Shown in pieces: positions 1 through 8,169 of a stretch of DNA of 64,000 nt. The stretch is from Vreelandella jeotgali Hwa. Its GTDB lineage: Bacteria; Pseudomonadota; Gammaproteobacteria; Pseudomonadales; Halomonadaceae. Under the pieces are notes generated by a model. That model saw only the letters and a program-made list of their open reading frames with translations. It made no database searches and had not been told where the DNA came from. The position numbers and the translations under genes are program-made. The stretch lies in contig NZ_AMQY01000014.1 of NCBI RefSeq assembly GCF_000334215.1, forward strand, positions 372,001 through 436,000, in the 5' to 3' direction. Position 1 is the first letter of the stretch. Every line of letters starts with the position of its first letter.

Positions 1-5
1 TCTCT

Positions 6-866
6 ATGCGCTACGGCTTCATCGGCCTGGCCGCGTCGCTCGCGCTTGCCGGCTGCTCTCTGGTGCAGACCGATACTCAGGCGCCGCCTCCGTTGACTCA
101 ACCCGCTTTCGAGGCGCGCATCAACGGGCTGGAGGATCGGCTCGCGAGTCAGTGCGACCCCGCCGAGGTTCTCCAGCGTCAGCGTCGCCATCAGCAGGAT
201 CTGACCGCCGATGTCCGCGAAGTGGGCAGCCTTTTACGGGGCCTGCGCAGCGATATGGCATCGCGCCAGGAGGACCGCGACGACAAGCAGGTAGTCGTCG
301 ACAAGGCCTGCAAGGCCGATGACATCCTGGGCACCAAGACATTGCTGGGCCGCAGCGAATGGGTGGGACTGCCCAAACTCGAAACCTACCTTCAGGCGCG
401 TATCGACTCGGGGGCCAAAACCGCTTCGCTGTCGGCGCAGGAGATTACCGCCTTTGAACGCGACGGCGATGACTGGGTCCGCTTCAAGCTGGCGCTGCAG
501 GACGACGATGAGGTCGTGGATGCCCGGCGCGACGCCTGGATCGAAGCGCCCGTCGAGCGCAAGGTGCGCATTATTCAGGCCTCCGGCAAGGAAACCCGCC
601 CGGTTATTTCCCTGCTAACCACCCTGGGGCCGATTCGGCAAAAGGTCGATTTCACCCTGAATGATCGCTCGCATCTGGACTACCCGGTCCTTCTGGGACG
701 GCGCTTCCTGCTGGATATTGCCCTGGTGGACGTCGCGCAGCGCTACATCCACGACCGCCCTTCCTTTGCCCGCGACGATGACGACTCGCCCGACAGTGAC
801 GACTCATCCAGCAATGACGAGTCACCCGACGATAATACGTCCGGTGAGAATGAGGGCAGCTCGTAA
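6..866 (+). CDS. RimB-like (PF05618, 'ATP-dependent zinc protease') lipoprotein
   Basis: The 286-residue product starts with a lipoprotein signal peptide whose lipobox is L-A-G-C (Cys17), so it should be lipidated and exported. Residues about 50-95 are charged and helical. Residues about 113-250 match the PF05618/COG4067 family: GRSEWVGLP, then ARIDSGAKTASLSA. The family is usually named ATP-dependent zinc protease, but no Walker motif or HExxH is visible. The D-S-G-A motif resembles the D-T/S-G-A of retropepsin-type aspartic proteases. The last 30 residues are an Asp/Ser-rich, probably disordered tail. It heads a unit with the transglutaminase-7TM protein and the ATP-grasp ligase. The start lies at the window edge, so its promoter is not visible. 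Family assignment is strong; substrate unknown. Confidence 0.85.
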   Translation: MRYGFIGLAASLALAGCSLVQTDTQAPPPLTQPAFEARINGLEDRLASQCDPAEVLQRQRRHQQDLTADVREVGSLLRGLRSDMASRQEDRDDKQVVVDKACKADDILGTKTLLGRSEWVGLPKLETYLQARIDSGAKTASLSAQEITAFERDGDDWVRFKLALQDDDEVVDARRDAWIEAPVERKVRIIQASGKETRPVISLLTTLGPIRQKVDFTLNDRSHLDYPVLLGRRFLLDIALVDVAQRYIHDRPSFARDDDDSPDSDDSSSNDESPDDNTSGENEGSS

Positions 867-887
867 CTTCTGACTCGTAACTCTTGA

Positions 888-926
888 TCGCAGCTTTTAA
901 TCGCAGCTTTTAATCGCAGCTTTTAC
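888..926. repeat. three 13-bp tandem repeats in the gap
   Basis: Three consecutive copies of tcgcagcttttaa (the last base differs in copy 3) at 888-900, 901-913 and 914-926. They are followed to about 960 by more degenerate copies (tcgcaactcacgc, tagcaactcttgc, ttgcaacgc). They fill most of the 141-bp gap between the protease and the membrane-protein gene. No terminator or strong promoter is obvious here. Confidence 0.9.
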
Positions 927-1007
927 TCGCAACTCACGCTAGCAACTCTTGCTTGCAACGCTTAAGAGGCGACGTTATTCCCGGGTTTTCTACCGCAAGG
1001 ATCCTGC

Positions 1008-2531
1008 ATGTCACGGCTACCGTTTTATTTGATCGTGGGTATTCTGCTGATTGCCGGCGTTGCCATGACGGCGCATCGCCACTTTCAGTTCGAGATTCCC
1101 TGGCTACCCGGCGAACAGCGTCAGGTCTGGGAAGTCGAGGCCATGATCACCTATAACGCCGACGAAGGGCCCGTATCGGTGGATTTTGCCCTGCCGTCGC
1201 AGCAGCAGGGATTTCGCGTCCTGACGGAAAACACCGCGTCGTCGGGCTATGGCCTGGCGTATCAGGCCGACAGGTTCGGCCGCCGAGCCAACTGGACCAC
1301 CCGGGAAGCGACCGGCGAACAGCAGCTGTACTATTCGGCGCAGCTGCTGGTGGCCCCTCAAGCCCGGGCCGAGGCGCAACCACCGCCCGAACTGGCATCC
1401 GCCACCGCCTGGGAGCGCCCCTACGAAACCGCTGCCAGCCAGATAATCGAACGTGCCTGGCAGCGCAGCGCGGATAACGCCACCTTTGCCCGGGAGCTGA
1501 TCCGCGACGTCAACGGCGAACAGCAGGGAGAAAACGCCCGGCTGTTGCTGACCCGGTTTGATGCCACCGAGCTGATCGTGCGGCTTTTGCACCAGGCCGA
1601 CGTCAAGGCGCGCGTGGTCAGCGGCCTGGTACTCAAGGATGGCCGCCGCCGGCAAACCCTGAGCCCTTGGCTGCAGGTGTTCAGCCAGGACGAAAGCCAA
1701 CAGTGGCTGTTCAATCCGGAAACCGGCGAGCGCGGCAAGCCCGATAACTTCCTGCTCTGGGAAGCCGGCGGCCAGGCAGTGCTCGAGGTAGAGGGCGGCA
1801 GCAACTCGCGCGTGACCTTTTCCATGCTCACGCATTCGCAGCCGGCGGCCGCCGCGGTGCGCAACCACGGGTCCGACGACACCCTGCTGAATTTCTCCAT
1901 TCACAGCCTGCCGCTTGAAGAGCAGGCGCTGTTTCAGACCATCCTGCTGATCCCCATCGGGGCGCTGGTGGTCGTGCTGCTGCGTGTGCTTATCGGGATC
2001 AAGACGTCGGGCACCTTCATGCCGGTACTGATCGCGCTGGCGTTTATCCAGACCTCGCTGGTGACCGGGTTGCTGGGCTTTCTGCTGATCGTGGCCGTGG
2101 GGCTGGTCATCCGTAACTATCTGTCGTATCTCAATCTGCTGCTGGTGGCCCGGGTGTCGGCGGTGATTATTACGGTGATCGCGATTATCTCGGTATTTTC
2201 GGTGATCGCCTATCGCATGGGGCTCAACGCCGGGCTGACCATTACCTTCTTCCCCATGATCATTCTGTCCTGGACCATCGAGCGCATGTCGATTCTCTGG
2301 GAAGAGGAAGGCCCCAGAGAAGTGCTGATCCAGGGCGGCGGCAGCCTGATGACCGCGGTCATCGTGTATCTGGCCATGAATAACCCGCTGGTGCGCCATA
2401 TCACCTTCAACTTTCTGGGCGTGCAGCTGATCCTGATGGCGTTGATTCTGCTGCTGGGCAACTATACCGGCTACCGGCTTTTAGAGCTGCGTCGCTTCAA
2501 GCCAATCACTGATGACGAGCCGGATACATGA
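1008..2531 (+). CDS. Inactive-transglutaminase-like protein fused to 7 transmembrane helices
   Basis: The 507-residue protein has one N-terminal membrane helix (about 4-22). A periplasmic segment (about 30-300) matches the inactive transglutaminase fold of PF14400. It ends in a dense block of hydrophobic helices (about 310-495) matching the 7TM domain PF14402. The ATG is preceded by AAGGATC at good spacing. Its stop overlaps the next start (ATGA), so translation of the ATP-grasp gene is probably coupled. In this neighbourhood the protein is thought to be a membrane scaffold that binds a peptide or amine substrate without catalysis; that role is an inference from family context. Confidence 0.85.
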   Translation: MSRLPFYLIVGILLIAGVAMTAHRHFQFEIPWLPGEQRQVWEVEAMITYNADEGPVSVDFALPSQQQGFRVLTENTASSGYGLAYQADRFGRRANWTTREATGEQQLYYSAQLLVAPQARAEAQPPPELASATAWERPYETAASQIIERAWQRSADNATFARELIRDVNGEQQGENARLLLTRFDATELIVRLLHQADVKARVVSGLVLKDGRRRQTLSPWLQVFSQDESQQWLFNPETGERGKPDNFLLWEAGGQAVLEVEGGSNSRVTFSMLTHSQPAAAAVRNHGSDDTLLNFSIHSLPLEEQALFQTILLIPIGALVVVLLRVLIGIKTSGTFMPVLIALAFIQTSLVTGLLGFLLIVAVGLVIRNYLSYLNLLLVARVSAVIITVIAIISVFSVIAYRMGLNAGLTITFFPMIILSWTIERMSILWEEEGPREVLIQGGGSLMTAVIVYLAMNNPLVRHITFNFLGVQLILMALILLLGNYTGYRLLELRRFKPITDDEPDT

Positions 2532-3520
2532 ACTGGCTGAACAACTGGACGCGGCCGTCGCGGCTGAAGGCCAAGGGCATCATCGGGATGAACCGGCGTA
2601 ATATCTATTACATCGGCCGCTACAACGATCGCCGCCTGTATCCGCTGGTGGATGACAAGCTGCAAACCAAGCTGCTGGCCCAGACCCACGACATCACCAC
2701 CCCGGCGCTCATCGGGACGGTCAGGACGCAGTTTGGCGTCAAACGGATAGCCTCGATGTTGCCGAGGCATGCCGGCTTCGTGGTCAAGCCGGCCAAGGGC
2801 AGCGGCGGCAAGGGGATTCTGGTCGTCGACAAGGCGGATGACGGCGGCTTTGCCAAGCCCAGCGGCGCGCGCCTGACACTTGCGGATATTCAGCGGCATG
2901 TGTCCAATATCCTCTCAGGGCTGTATTCGCTGGGCGGTTCCCCCGACGTGGCAGTGGTGGAAACGCTGATCAACTTTGAAGACAGCATGATGGCCTATAC
3001 CCACGAAGGCGTGCCGGATATTCGCGTCATCGTGTTCAAAGGCTATCCGGTCATGGCAATGATGCGGCTGTCTACCGCCGCCTCCGACGGCAAGGCCAAT
3101 CTTCACCAGGGGGCCGTGGGCGTGGGGATCGACATGGCCAGCGGCCACGCTCTGCGCGGCGTGCAGTTTGATCGCCCCTGCCAACGGCACCCCGATACCC
3201 GCCATGATCTGGCCAGCCTGGTGGTGCCGCAGTGGGACACCCTGCTGAACCTTGCCGCCAGCTGTTACGAAATGACCGGGCTGGGCTATCTGGGGACCGA
3301 CATGGTGCTGGATCGGGAACACGGTCCGATGCTGCTGGAACTCAACGCCCGCCCGGGGCTGGCTATCCAGATGACCAACGGCGAAGGACTACGCCGCCGC
3401 CTGGATCTGATCGAGGAGCAGCCGAACAACCTGCCGCCGGCCGAACGCGTAGCGTTTGCACAGCGACACTTTGCCCGCCAGAGTGAGCTGGTGACACCCG
3501 CCGCTCGCCGTTCGGTATAA
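2528..3520 (+). CDS. Alpha-L-glutamate-ligase-like (RimK-related) ATP-grasp protein
   Basis: A 330-residue protein of the ATP-grasp superfamily (PF14397-like). Visible motifs are the glycine-rich loop [15 protein letters not shown] (about residues 85-99), the segment [20 protein letters not shown] and the metal-binding end [15 protein letters not shown] (about 260-274). Enzymes of this class use ATP to join a carboxylate to an amine, as RimK does with glutamate. Its ATGA overlap with the transglutaminase-7TM gene and the protease upstream suggest one pathway that adds and removes amino acids on a peptide or protein. The real substrate cannot be read from sequence. Confidence 0.85.
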   Translation: MNWLNNWTRPSRLKAKGIIGMNRRNIYYIGRYNDRRLYPLVDDKLQTKLLAQTHDITTPALIGTVRTQFGVKRIASMLPRHAGFVVKPAKGSGGKGILVVDKADDGGFAKPSGARLTLADIQRHVSNILSGLYSLGGSPDVAVVETLINFEDSMMAYTHEGVPDIRVIVFKGYPVMAMMRLSTAASDGKANLHQGAVGVGIDMASGHALRGVQFDRPCQRHPDTRHDLASLVVPQWDTLLNLAASCYEMTGLGYLGTDMVLDREHGPMLLELNARPGLAIQMTNGEGLRRRLDLIEEQPNNLPPAERVAFAQRHFARQSELVTPAARRSV

Positions 3521-3570
3521 GAGCAGCCCGGACGACGATGCGCCCTGTCACCGATGCTTCTATCGGTCTT

Positions 3571-3630
3571 TCTACTACCGATTTTTCTACTACCGATTTT
3601 TCTACTACCAATCCTGCTACTACCGATCTT
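3571..3630. repeat. four 15-bp tandem repeats upstream of hisI
   Basis: Four consecutive 15-bp units at 3571-3585, 3586-3600, 3601-3615 and 3616-3630. The first two are identical (tctactaccgatttt); the other two carry a few changes. The period is a multiple of three and the repeats lie in frame with hisI, so if translation began at the upstream ATG (3538) they would encode repeated F-S-T-T-D. Confidence 0.9.
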
Positions 3631-3648
3631 TCAGAGCGAGCCCGCATC

Positions 3649-4116
3649 ATGCCCCATTTTGCGTCCGATCCGGTCAGCACGCTGTTCAAGCGCCTCGAAG
3701 GCGCCCTGCCCGACGATACGCTGCCCGCCGCCGTCGAGGTGTTGGATGCCGTTGGCTTCAACGCCGACGGCCTGATTCCCGCCATTGCCCAGCAGCACGA
3801 CAGCGGCGAGGTGCTGATGATGGCGTGGATGAACCGCGAAGCGCTGGAAGAAACGCTGTCTACCGGTCGGGTCTGCTATTTTTCGCGTTCCCGGGGCAAG
3901 CTCTGGCGCAAGGGGGAGTCTTCCGGCCAGCAGCAGCGGCTGAAAGCCGCGGCTCTGGACTGCGATGGCGATACTCTGCTCTTGCAGGTAGAGCAAACCG
4001 GGGCAGCCTGCCACAGCGGTCGGCGCAGCTGCTTCTACGTGGATATCACCACGGCCCCACAGATCAACCAGGCCCCGCAGGTTGATCCGGCCAGTCTTTA
4101 CGGAAGTAAAACGTGA
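3649..4116 (+). CDS. hisI: Phosphoribosyl-AMP cyclohydrolase
   Basis: HisI opens the purine ring of phosphoribosyl-AMP in the third step of histidine synthesis and needs zinc and magnesium. The core matches the family: [60 protein letters not shown], with the conserved cysteines. The core begins only near residue 35; before it lie extra residues. I chose the ATG at 3649. An in-frame ATG at 3538 would add 37 residues made largely of the 15-bp repeat translation, which seems less likely. The gene stands alone, without hisE or other his genes. Its stop overlaps the yidD GTG start. Confidence 0.9.
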   Translation: MPHFASDPVSTLFKRLEGALPDDTLPAAVEVLDAVGFNADGLIPAIAQQHDSGEVLMMAWMNREALEETLSTGRVCYFSRSRGKLWRKGESSGQQQRLKAAALDCDGDTLLLQVEQTGAACHSGRRSCFYVDITTAPQINQAPQVDPASLYGSKT

Positions 4117-4421
4117 TACGTCTGCTGCGCCGCTGCCTGGCCGGCGTCATGATCGCGGTGGTGCGTGTTTATCAGTGGGTCATCAGCCCGCTGCTGGGGC
4201 CGCGCTGCCGGTTCTGGCCCAGCTGCAGTGCCTATACGGTCGAGGCCCTGCAGGTTCACGGGCCGGCAAGAGGCGGACTGATGGCGATCCGGCGCATCGG
4301 CCGCTGCCACCCGGGCAGCGACGGCGGGATTGATCCGGTCCCCGGCGGCCCCAGCGAAACCCTCTGCCGCGAAGACCCCGAGCTTGACGAACACTTTCGG
4401 CCGCGCCGGCGCGAGGATTAG
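4113..4421 (+). CDS. yidD: Membrane protein insertion efficiency factor YidD
   Basis: A 102-residue protein with the YidD signature: an amphipathic N-terminus, [27 protein letters not shown] with conserved Cys residues, and [17 protein letters not shown]. YidD assists YidC-dependent insertion of inner-membrane proteins and is normally next to rnpA and yidC; here it is alone behind hisI. The start is a GTG overlapping the hisI TGA (GTGA). The 3' end overlaps the convergent DUF938 gene by four bases. Confidence 0.92.
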   Translation: MIRLLRRCLAGVMIAVVRVYQWVISPLLGPRCRFWPSCSAYTVEALQVHGPARGGLMAIRRIGRCHPGSDGGIDPVPGGPSETLCREDPELDEHFRPRRRED

Positions 4422-5053
4422 CCCGTCTGCCCGGTGCGGCGGCGAAAAATCACACTGAGGTTGTTGGCCGGCATGTCCACGATGGCTTCCCGTATCAGGC
4501 CGTTGGCGGCCGCTTCGGCCTCGACCTTTTCCAGATCGCGTATACCCCAGGCCGGGTTGCGCGCTTGCAGATCCCGGTCGAACGCTTCGTTGCTGGCCGA
4601 GGTGTGCCGGCCGTCGCGCCGGTAAGGGCCGTAAAGAAAGAGTACGCCGCCCTCGCCAAGGTGGTCACCGGCCTGTTGCATCAGCGCGGTGGTCAGGTGC
4701 CAGGGCGAAATATGGATCAGGTTGAGAGCGACCACGGCATCGAACTCGGTGCCCTGCCATGTTTCAGGCCAGCCGGCGGTAACGTCCAGCGCCACCGGGG
4801 CCAGCAGGTTGTCGCCCCGCCCTGCCTGGTGCTCGTGCCGACGCCAGGCTGCGATGGAGGCAAGCGCCGAGTCGGCGGTATCGCTGGGCTGCCATCGCCA
4901 GCCGGGCATGGCGCGGGCAAAATGCACGCCGTGTTCGCCACTGCCGCTGGCAAGCTCCAGCACCCGGGCCCGAGACGGTAGATGCTCGCGCAACACCGCC
5001 AGAATCGGCTCGCGGTTACGCTGCGCTGCCGGGCTTTCCCTGCGTTCGGGCAT
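4418..5053 (-). CDS. DUF938 class I SAM-dependent methyltransferase
   Basis: The 211-residue product starts SPAAQRNREPILAVL and has the SAM-binding glycine loop VLELASGSGEHGVHFA (about residues 31-46). It then has the family block FDAVVALNLIHISPWHLT and the C-terminal NNLSVIFRR. All of this fits PF06080 (DUF938). The methyl acceptor is unknown. It may share a transcript with sufE upstream (51-bp gap). It converges on yidD with a four-base overlap, so no separate terminator fits between them. Confidence 0.85.
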   Translation of the reverse strand: MPERRESPAAQRNREPILAVLREHLPSRARVLELASGSGEHGVHFARAMPGWRWQPSDTADSALASIAAWRRHEHQAGRGDNLLAPVALDVTAGWPETWQGTEFDAVVALNLIHISPWHLTTALMQQAGDHLGEGGVLFLYGPYRRDGRHTSASNEAFDRDLQARNPAWGIRDLEKVEAEAAANGLIREAIVDMPANNLSVIFRRRTGQTG

Positions 5054-5104
5054 GGTTTCGATCGCTCCTTGAGGCGGCGGGCCATCGCCGGCAGGTCACA
5101 ACAT

Positions 5105-5515
5105 TCAGCCGGCGGCGTCGGCCACGCGGAAAATCCGCTGCAACATGGCATTCAAGCCGTTGCTGCGGGTGGGCGAAAGGTGCTTGTCCAGCCCCAGGTC
5201 GGCAAGAAAGTGCGGCTCGGCGGCGCGAATTTCGTCCGCGCTGCGCTCGCTGTAGATGCGCAGGAGTACCGCAATCAGCCCCGACACAATCGCCGCATCC
5301 GAGGTGGCATAAAACGTCAGCCGGCCGTCCTGCTCTTCGTGGTTCATCCAGACGTTGGACTGACACCCCTGAATCTTGTACTCCTCGACCTTCCACGCCT
5401 CGGGAAACGCCGGTAGCTGCTTTCCCATGTCAATAATGTACTGGTAGCGATCCATCCAGTTGTCGAACATCTCGAACTCTTCGACGAGCTCTTGCTGGGC
5501 TTCTTCGGCGCTCAT
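5105..5515 (-). CDS. sufE: SufE-type cysteine desulfurase sulfur acceptor
   Basis: SufE takes persulfide sulfur from SufS or CsdA and passes it to Fe-S assembly. The 136-residue protein has the expected length and the acceptor motif KIQGCQSNVW with Cys51, plus GLIAVLLRIYS and the C-terminal SPTRSNGLNAML. No sufBCDS cluster is present here, so it may serve CsdA/SufS elsewhere; CsdE is the alternative name. The gene lies upstream of, and co-directional with, the DUF938 gene. Confidence 0.9.
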   Translation of the reverse strand: MSAEEAQQELVEEFEMFDNWMDRYQYIIDMGKQLPAFPEAWKVEEYKIQGCQSNVWMNHEEQDGRLTFYATSDAAIVSGLIAVLLRIYSERSADEIRAAEPHFLADLGLDKHLSPTRSNGLNAMLQRIFRVADAAG

Positions 5516-5589
5516 GGCGAGTCCTGTGCTGTCGGTGAATATGGCCGCATTATAACGCCTTGGCGCCCGGGAGAAACGTCGATTGGCGC

Positions 5590-6771
5590 TTATTGTTGCG
5601 GCGTCAGGCGGTGGCGCTGCTGTTCGGCGTGCCAGTGGGCGTCTTCGCTGTGCAGATAGCGCGAGGTGGTATCCAGCCGGGCATGCCGCGCGCTTTCCGC
5701 GAGATAGTGCAGGCCGATGCCCGCCTGGGCCTGATGGGTAATGGCGGTATGGCGGAGCCAGTGCGGCGTCGCGCGGCGCAGAGTGTCCACCTGCACCGCG
5801 GAGCCGCCCTCGTTTTCCAGCGTCTCGGCGGCGTGGGCAAACGCCCGGCGGATGAGGCGGTAAAGTTGATTGTCGCTGATACCCCGCTGGCCATCGAGCG
5901 CGCGCATCACCGGCGTATCTTCGGCATGGGCGGGCAGCGGTTCAAGCCCCAGGGTGCGCCGCCAGTCGCCGAGGCAGTCAAGAAAATCCTCCGGCACCGG
6001 CACGTCGGCGAGCTTGCCGCCCTTGCCTGTCACCCGCCACCAGATGCGCCCTTCCCGGGTAAAAAAATCCGCCATGCGGGCGGCCGCCATTTCGGCGATA
6101 CGCGGCGCCAACAGGTAGGCAAAGCCGAACGCAAAGCGCAGCCGCGCCCTCTCGTAGCGCTGTCGCCGAGTGGCATCGCCAGCCAGCGGCCGGTTCAGCC
6201 ACTGCCAGAGCCACGCCCAGAGGTCACTTTCCAGATAGCGCTCGATGCGCTCGGCGCGGTTGTTCAACCGCCGGGATTTGTCGCGCATCAGCCGGAGCGG
6301 ATTGTGCCGCACCCATCCCGACTCCACCAGCCAGCTGAACATGCCCTGCAGAATCACCAGCGCCTGTCGGCGGCTCGCCGGCGACAACGCTCCGCGAAAC
6401 GGCCGCCAGTCGGGATGGTCTTCCGGCCGCGTGGGTCCCATCCAGCTTGACGGCGGATCGGCGAGAAAAACCTCGAAGCGACGCAGCGCTTCGCGGTCCA
6501 TGCCGGACAGCGTCGCTCCCTGCTCATCCAGCCACAGCAGCAAACGGCGCGCCTCCCGCCGATAGGCGCGCCAGGTCTGCGGCGTCTCCTGGTATTCCGC
6601 CAGCCACTGAGCGACCGCCTGGGCGTCGGTTGTGGCGTTAATCAGCAAGCCGCTGCCGCCCTGCTGTGCCGGCGGGAGCACGGGCGCTGTATGGCTGTCG
6701 GCTGTGGCGGCCGGCGTCCTTTCCAGCTGGGCGGTAGTGCCCGGGGCGGGCCATTTAGCGGGGTTGCGCAT
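5590..6771 (-). CDS. Tyrosine-type site-specific recombinase (integrase family)
   Basis: The 393-residue protein has an N-terminal core-binding (SAM-like) domain at about 50-160 and a catalytic domain at about 175-385. The full active site is present: Arg224 (APRIAE), Lys250 (TGKGGK), His337-x-x-Arg340 (HWLRHT), His363 (ARHARLD) and nucleophile Tyr372 (SRYLHSE). It should therefore be active, cutting and rejoining DNA through a 3'-phosphotyrosine. The first 45 residues are low-complexity. It is divergent from a KfrA-like gene, with a 206-bp AT-rich gap between them. No tRNA, att repeat or cargo lies next to it, so it does not look like an ordinary prophage or island integrase. Its target site is unknown. 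Confidence 0.88.
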   Translation of the reverse strand: MRNPAKWPAPGTTAQLERTPAATADSHTAPVLPPAQQGGSGLLINATTDAQAVAQWLAEYQETPQTWRAYRREARRLLLWLDEQGATLSGMDREALRRFEVFLADPPSSWMGPTRPEDHPDWRPFRGALSPASRRQALVILQGMFSWLVESGWVRHNPLRLMRDKSRRLNNRAERIERYLESDLWAWLWQWLNRPLAGDATRRQRYERARLRFAFGFAYLLAPRIAEMAAARMADFFTREGRIWWRVTGKGGKLADVPVPEDFLDCLGDWRRTLGLEPLPAHAEDTPVMRALDGQRGISDNQLYRLIRRAFAHAAETLENEGGSAVQVDTLRRATPHWLRHTAITHQAQAGIGLHYLAESARHARLDTTSRYLHSEDAHWHAEQQRHRLTPQQ

Positions 6772-6821
6772 GCTTTTCTGCTTTCACCGGTGACGGTGTG
6801 CTGATTTTGCCGCTGTAGCCC

Positions 6822-6859
6822 TATAAATTCAAGATAAGGCGGGTAATCCTGAATTTATA
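6822..6859. promoter_or_regulatory. inverted repeat with 10-bp arms in the recombinase/KfrA gap
   Basis: tataaattca at 6822-6831 and its exact complement tgaatttata at 6850-6859 are separated by 18 bp, closest to the recombinase start. It could be an operator or a recombination-site arm. The function is not shown by sequence alone. Confidence 0.5.
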
Positions 6860-6876
6860 TAGCTATTCATAAATAA

Positions 6877-6900
6877 ATTACGTAATACGTATTATGTAAT
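6877..6900. promoter_or_regulatory. 24-bp near-perfect palindrome, candidate KfrA-type operator
   Basis: The half-sites attacgtaatac (6877-6888) and gtattatgtaat (6889-6900) form a dyad with no spacer and one mismatched pair. It is AT-rich in a GC-rich region and sits between two divergent genes, one of which encodes a DNA-binding protein. Plasmid KfrA proteins repress their own promoters, so autoregulation here is a reasonable inference. Confidence 0.55.
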
Positions 6901-6977
6901 AATTGCCTTTCGACGGTAATACGCTGACAATACGCTGGCAATAACCGGCAGCATCATGCGATCAGGGAGTACGGGAC

Positions 6978-8051
6978 ATGGCACGCAACGGTATTCAGTA
7001 CGCCGACGTTCACCGGGCGATTGACGAGCTTATTGCCCGGGGGGATACCCCGAGCGTGCAGCGTATTCGCGAGATATTGGGGACCGGCAGTTTCACCACC
7101 ATCAGCGAGCACTTCCGCCAGTGGCGCGATGAGCGCGAACACAACCGCGACGTGCCGCCGGCCGGTGAAGTGCCCGAGAGCGTGGTAACGCTGGCCACGG
7201 AGCTATGGCATCAGGCGCGACATGCGGCCAACGAGGGGTTGGCCCACTATCGCGAGGAAGCCGATGGTCATGTAAAAGCCGCACAGGCAGACAAGCAGCA
7301 GGCAACGCTTGAGGCGGAAAATGCCGCCCAGCGGGAAAGCGCGCTGGCGGAGCACCTGCGGCACCGCGAAGCGCATATCGAAGGATTGAGTACCCGGCTG
7401 GCGGAAAGCGGTTCGCAACAGGAACACTTGCAGCAACGGTGCGACAGCGCCGAAGCGTCGCGCCGCGCCGAGGCACAAAAACGCGCCGAGCTGGAAACGC
7501 AGCTACAGCAGCAGGCGCGGACGCATGAACAAGCGCTGGAGGACCGTCAGGCCGGGTTTGAAAAGCAGCTTGCCGAGGAACAGCAGCGTAACGAAACCAC
7601 CGAAAGCAAGCTGCTGGCGCTGCTCGATAGCGTGCGCCAGGAACGCCTCAACGATGACAAGACGCACGCCAGACGCCACCGCCAGCTTGAAACGCGCCTT
7701 GAAGAAGCGACGACCGCCAAGGCTGACGCCGAGCAGGAGCTCAGGCGTCACGAAGAGGCGCGGAATTACTGGCAGCAGCGCTGCGAGCAGGCGGAAGCCG
7801 AAGCCCAACGGCACCGCGATGCAGCGGCTCGAGAGAAGCAGACTGCCGGACAGCTGCGCGAGAAACTCGAGCGTGCGGAGGGACTGCTGGCCAGCGAGCG
7901 CGACCGGCGTGCCCGGGACGACGGCTGGCAGACCGAGCTGGATCAGCGTCTGGACGCGCTACACCGGAAAATCGCCACGCTGCCCGCTTCAACCCTGAAT
8001 GACGACGACAACCAGTTGCCCGCTCCGTCCGGATCGTCAAGCGACGACTGA
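6978..8051 (+). CDS. KfrA-like DNA-binding protein with long coiled coil
   Basis: The N-terminal 55 residues match the KfrA_N domain (PF11740): DVHRAIDELIARGDTPSVQRIREILGTG and TTISEHFRQWRDERE, which reads as a helix-turn-helix. Residues about 75-335 are a near-continuous coiled coil rich in Glu, Gln, Arg and Ala. The tail is Asp/Ser-rich. KfrA proteins of IncP-type plasmids bind their own promoter and form filamentous structures linked to plasmid stability; this copy looks chromosomal. The ATG follows GGGAGTACGGGAC. It is divergent from the recombinase, which suggests a two-gene module in which it may regulate or organise DNA for the recombinase; that is inference. Confidence 0.85.
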   Translation: MARNGIQYADVHRAIDELIARGDTPSVQRIREILGTGSFTTISEHFRQWRDEREHNRDVPPAGEVPESVVTLATELWHQARHAANEGLAHYREEADGHVKAAQADKQQATLEAENAAQRESALAEHLRHREAHIEGLSTRLAESGSQQEHLQQRCDSAEASRRAEAQKRAELETQLQQQARTHEQALEDRQAGFEKQLAEEQQRNETTESKLLALLDSVRQERLNDDKTHARRHRQLETRLEEATTAKADAEQELRRHEEARNYWQQRCEQAEAEAQRHRDAAAREKQTAGQLREKLERAEGLLASERDRRARDDGWQTELDQRLDALHRKIATLPASTLNDDDNQLPAPSGSSSDD

Positions 8052-8103
8052 AGCGGCTTGCGACAGCTTTGGGAGGTGCGCAGCCCTGAGGCTGCGCCGG
8101 GGG

Positions 8104-8147
8104 TGTGCTGAAGATGTGCTGGAACTGTGTTGGAGGCGTGTTGGAAA
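8104..8147. repeat. four degenerate 11-bp tandem repeats
   Basis: Consecutive units tgtgctgaaga, tgtgctggaac, tgtgttggagg and cgtgttggaaa at 8104-8147, between the end of the KfrA-like gene and the convergent chemoreceptor gene. No poly-T terminator is seen in this gap. Confidence 0.75.
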
Positions 8148-8169
8148 AAGCATAGGCCGGAAAACGGTT

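Noticed and set aside
1104-2399. 431-codon minus-strand ORF opposite the transglutaminase-7TM gene
   Set aside because: The composition is low-complexity (Gln/His/Gly), there is no domain, and it lies entirely opposite a well-supported gene.
3571-3630. Repeats considered as a CRISPR remnant
   Set aside because: Units are 15 bp and directly adjacent without spacers, and no cas gene is present anywhere in the window.
5560-6450. 296-codon plus-strand ORF opposite the recombinase
   Set aside because: The recombinase frame has a complete active site; this frame shows no family features.
5590-8051. Recombinase region as a prophage or integrative island end
   Set aside because: Both sides continue with ordinary chromosomal genes. 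No phage genes, tRNA target or direct att repeats were seen.
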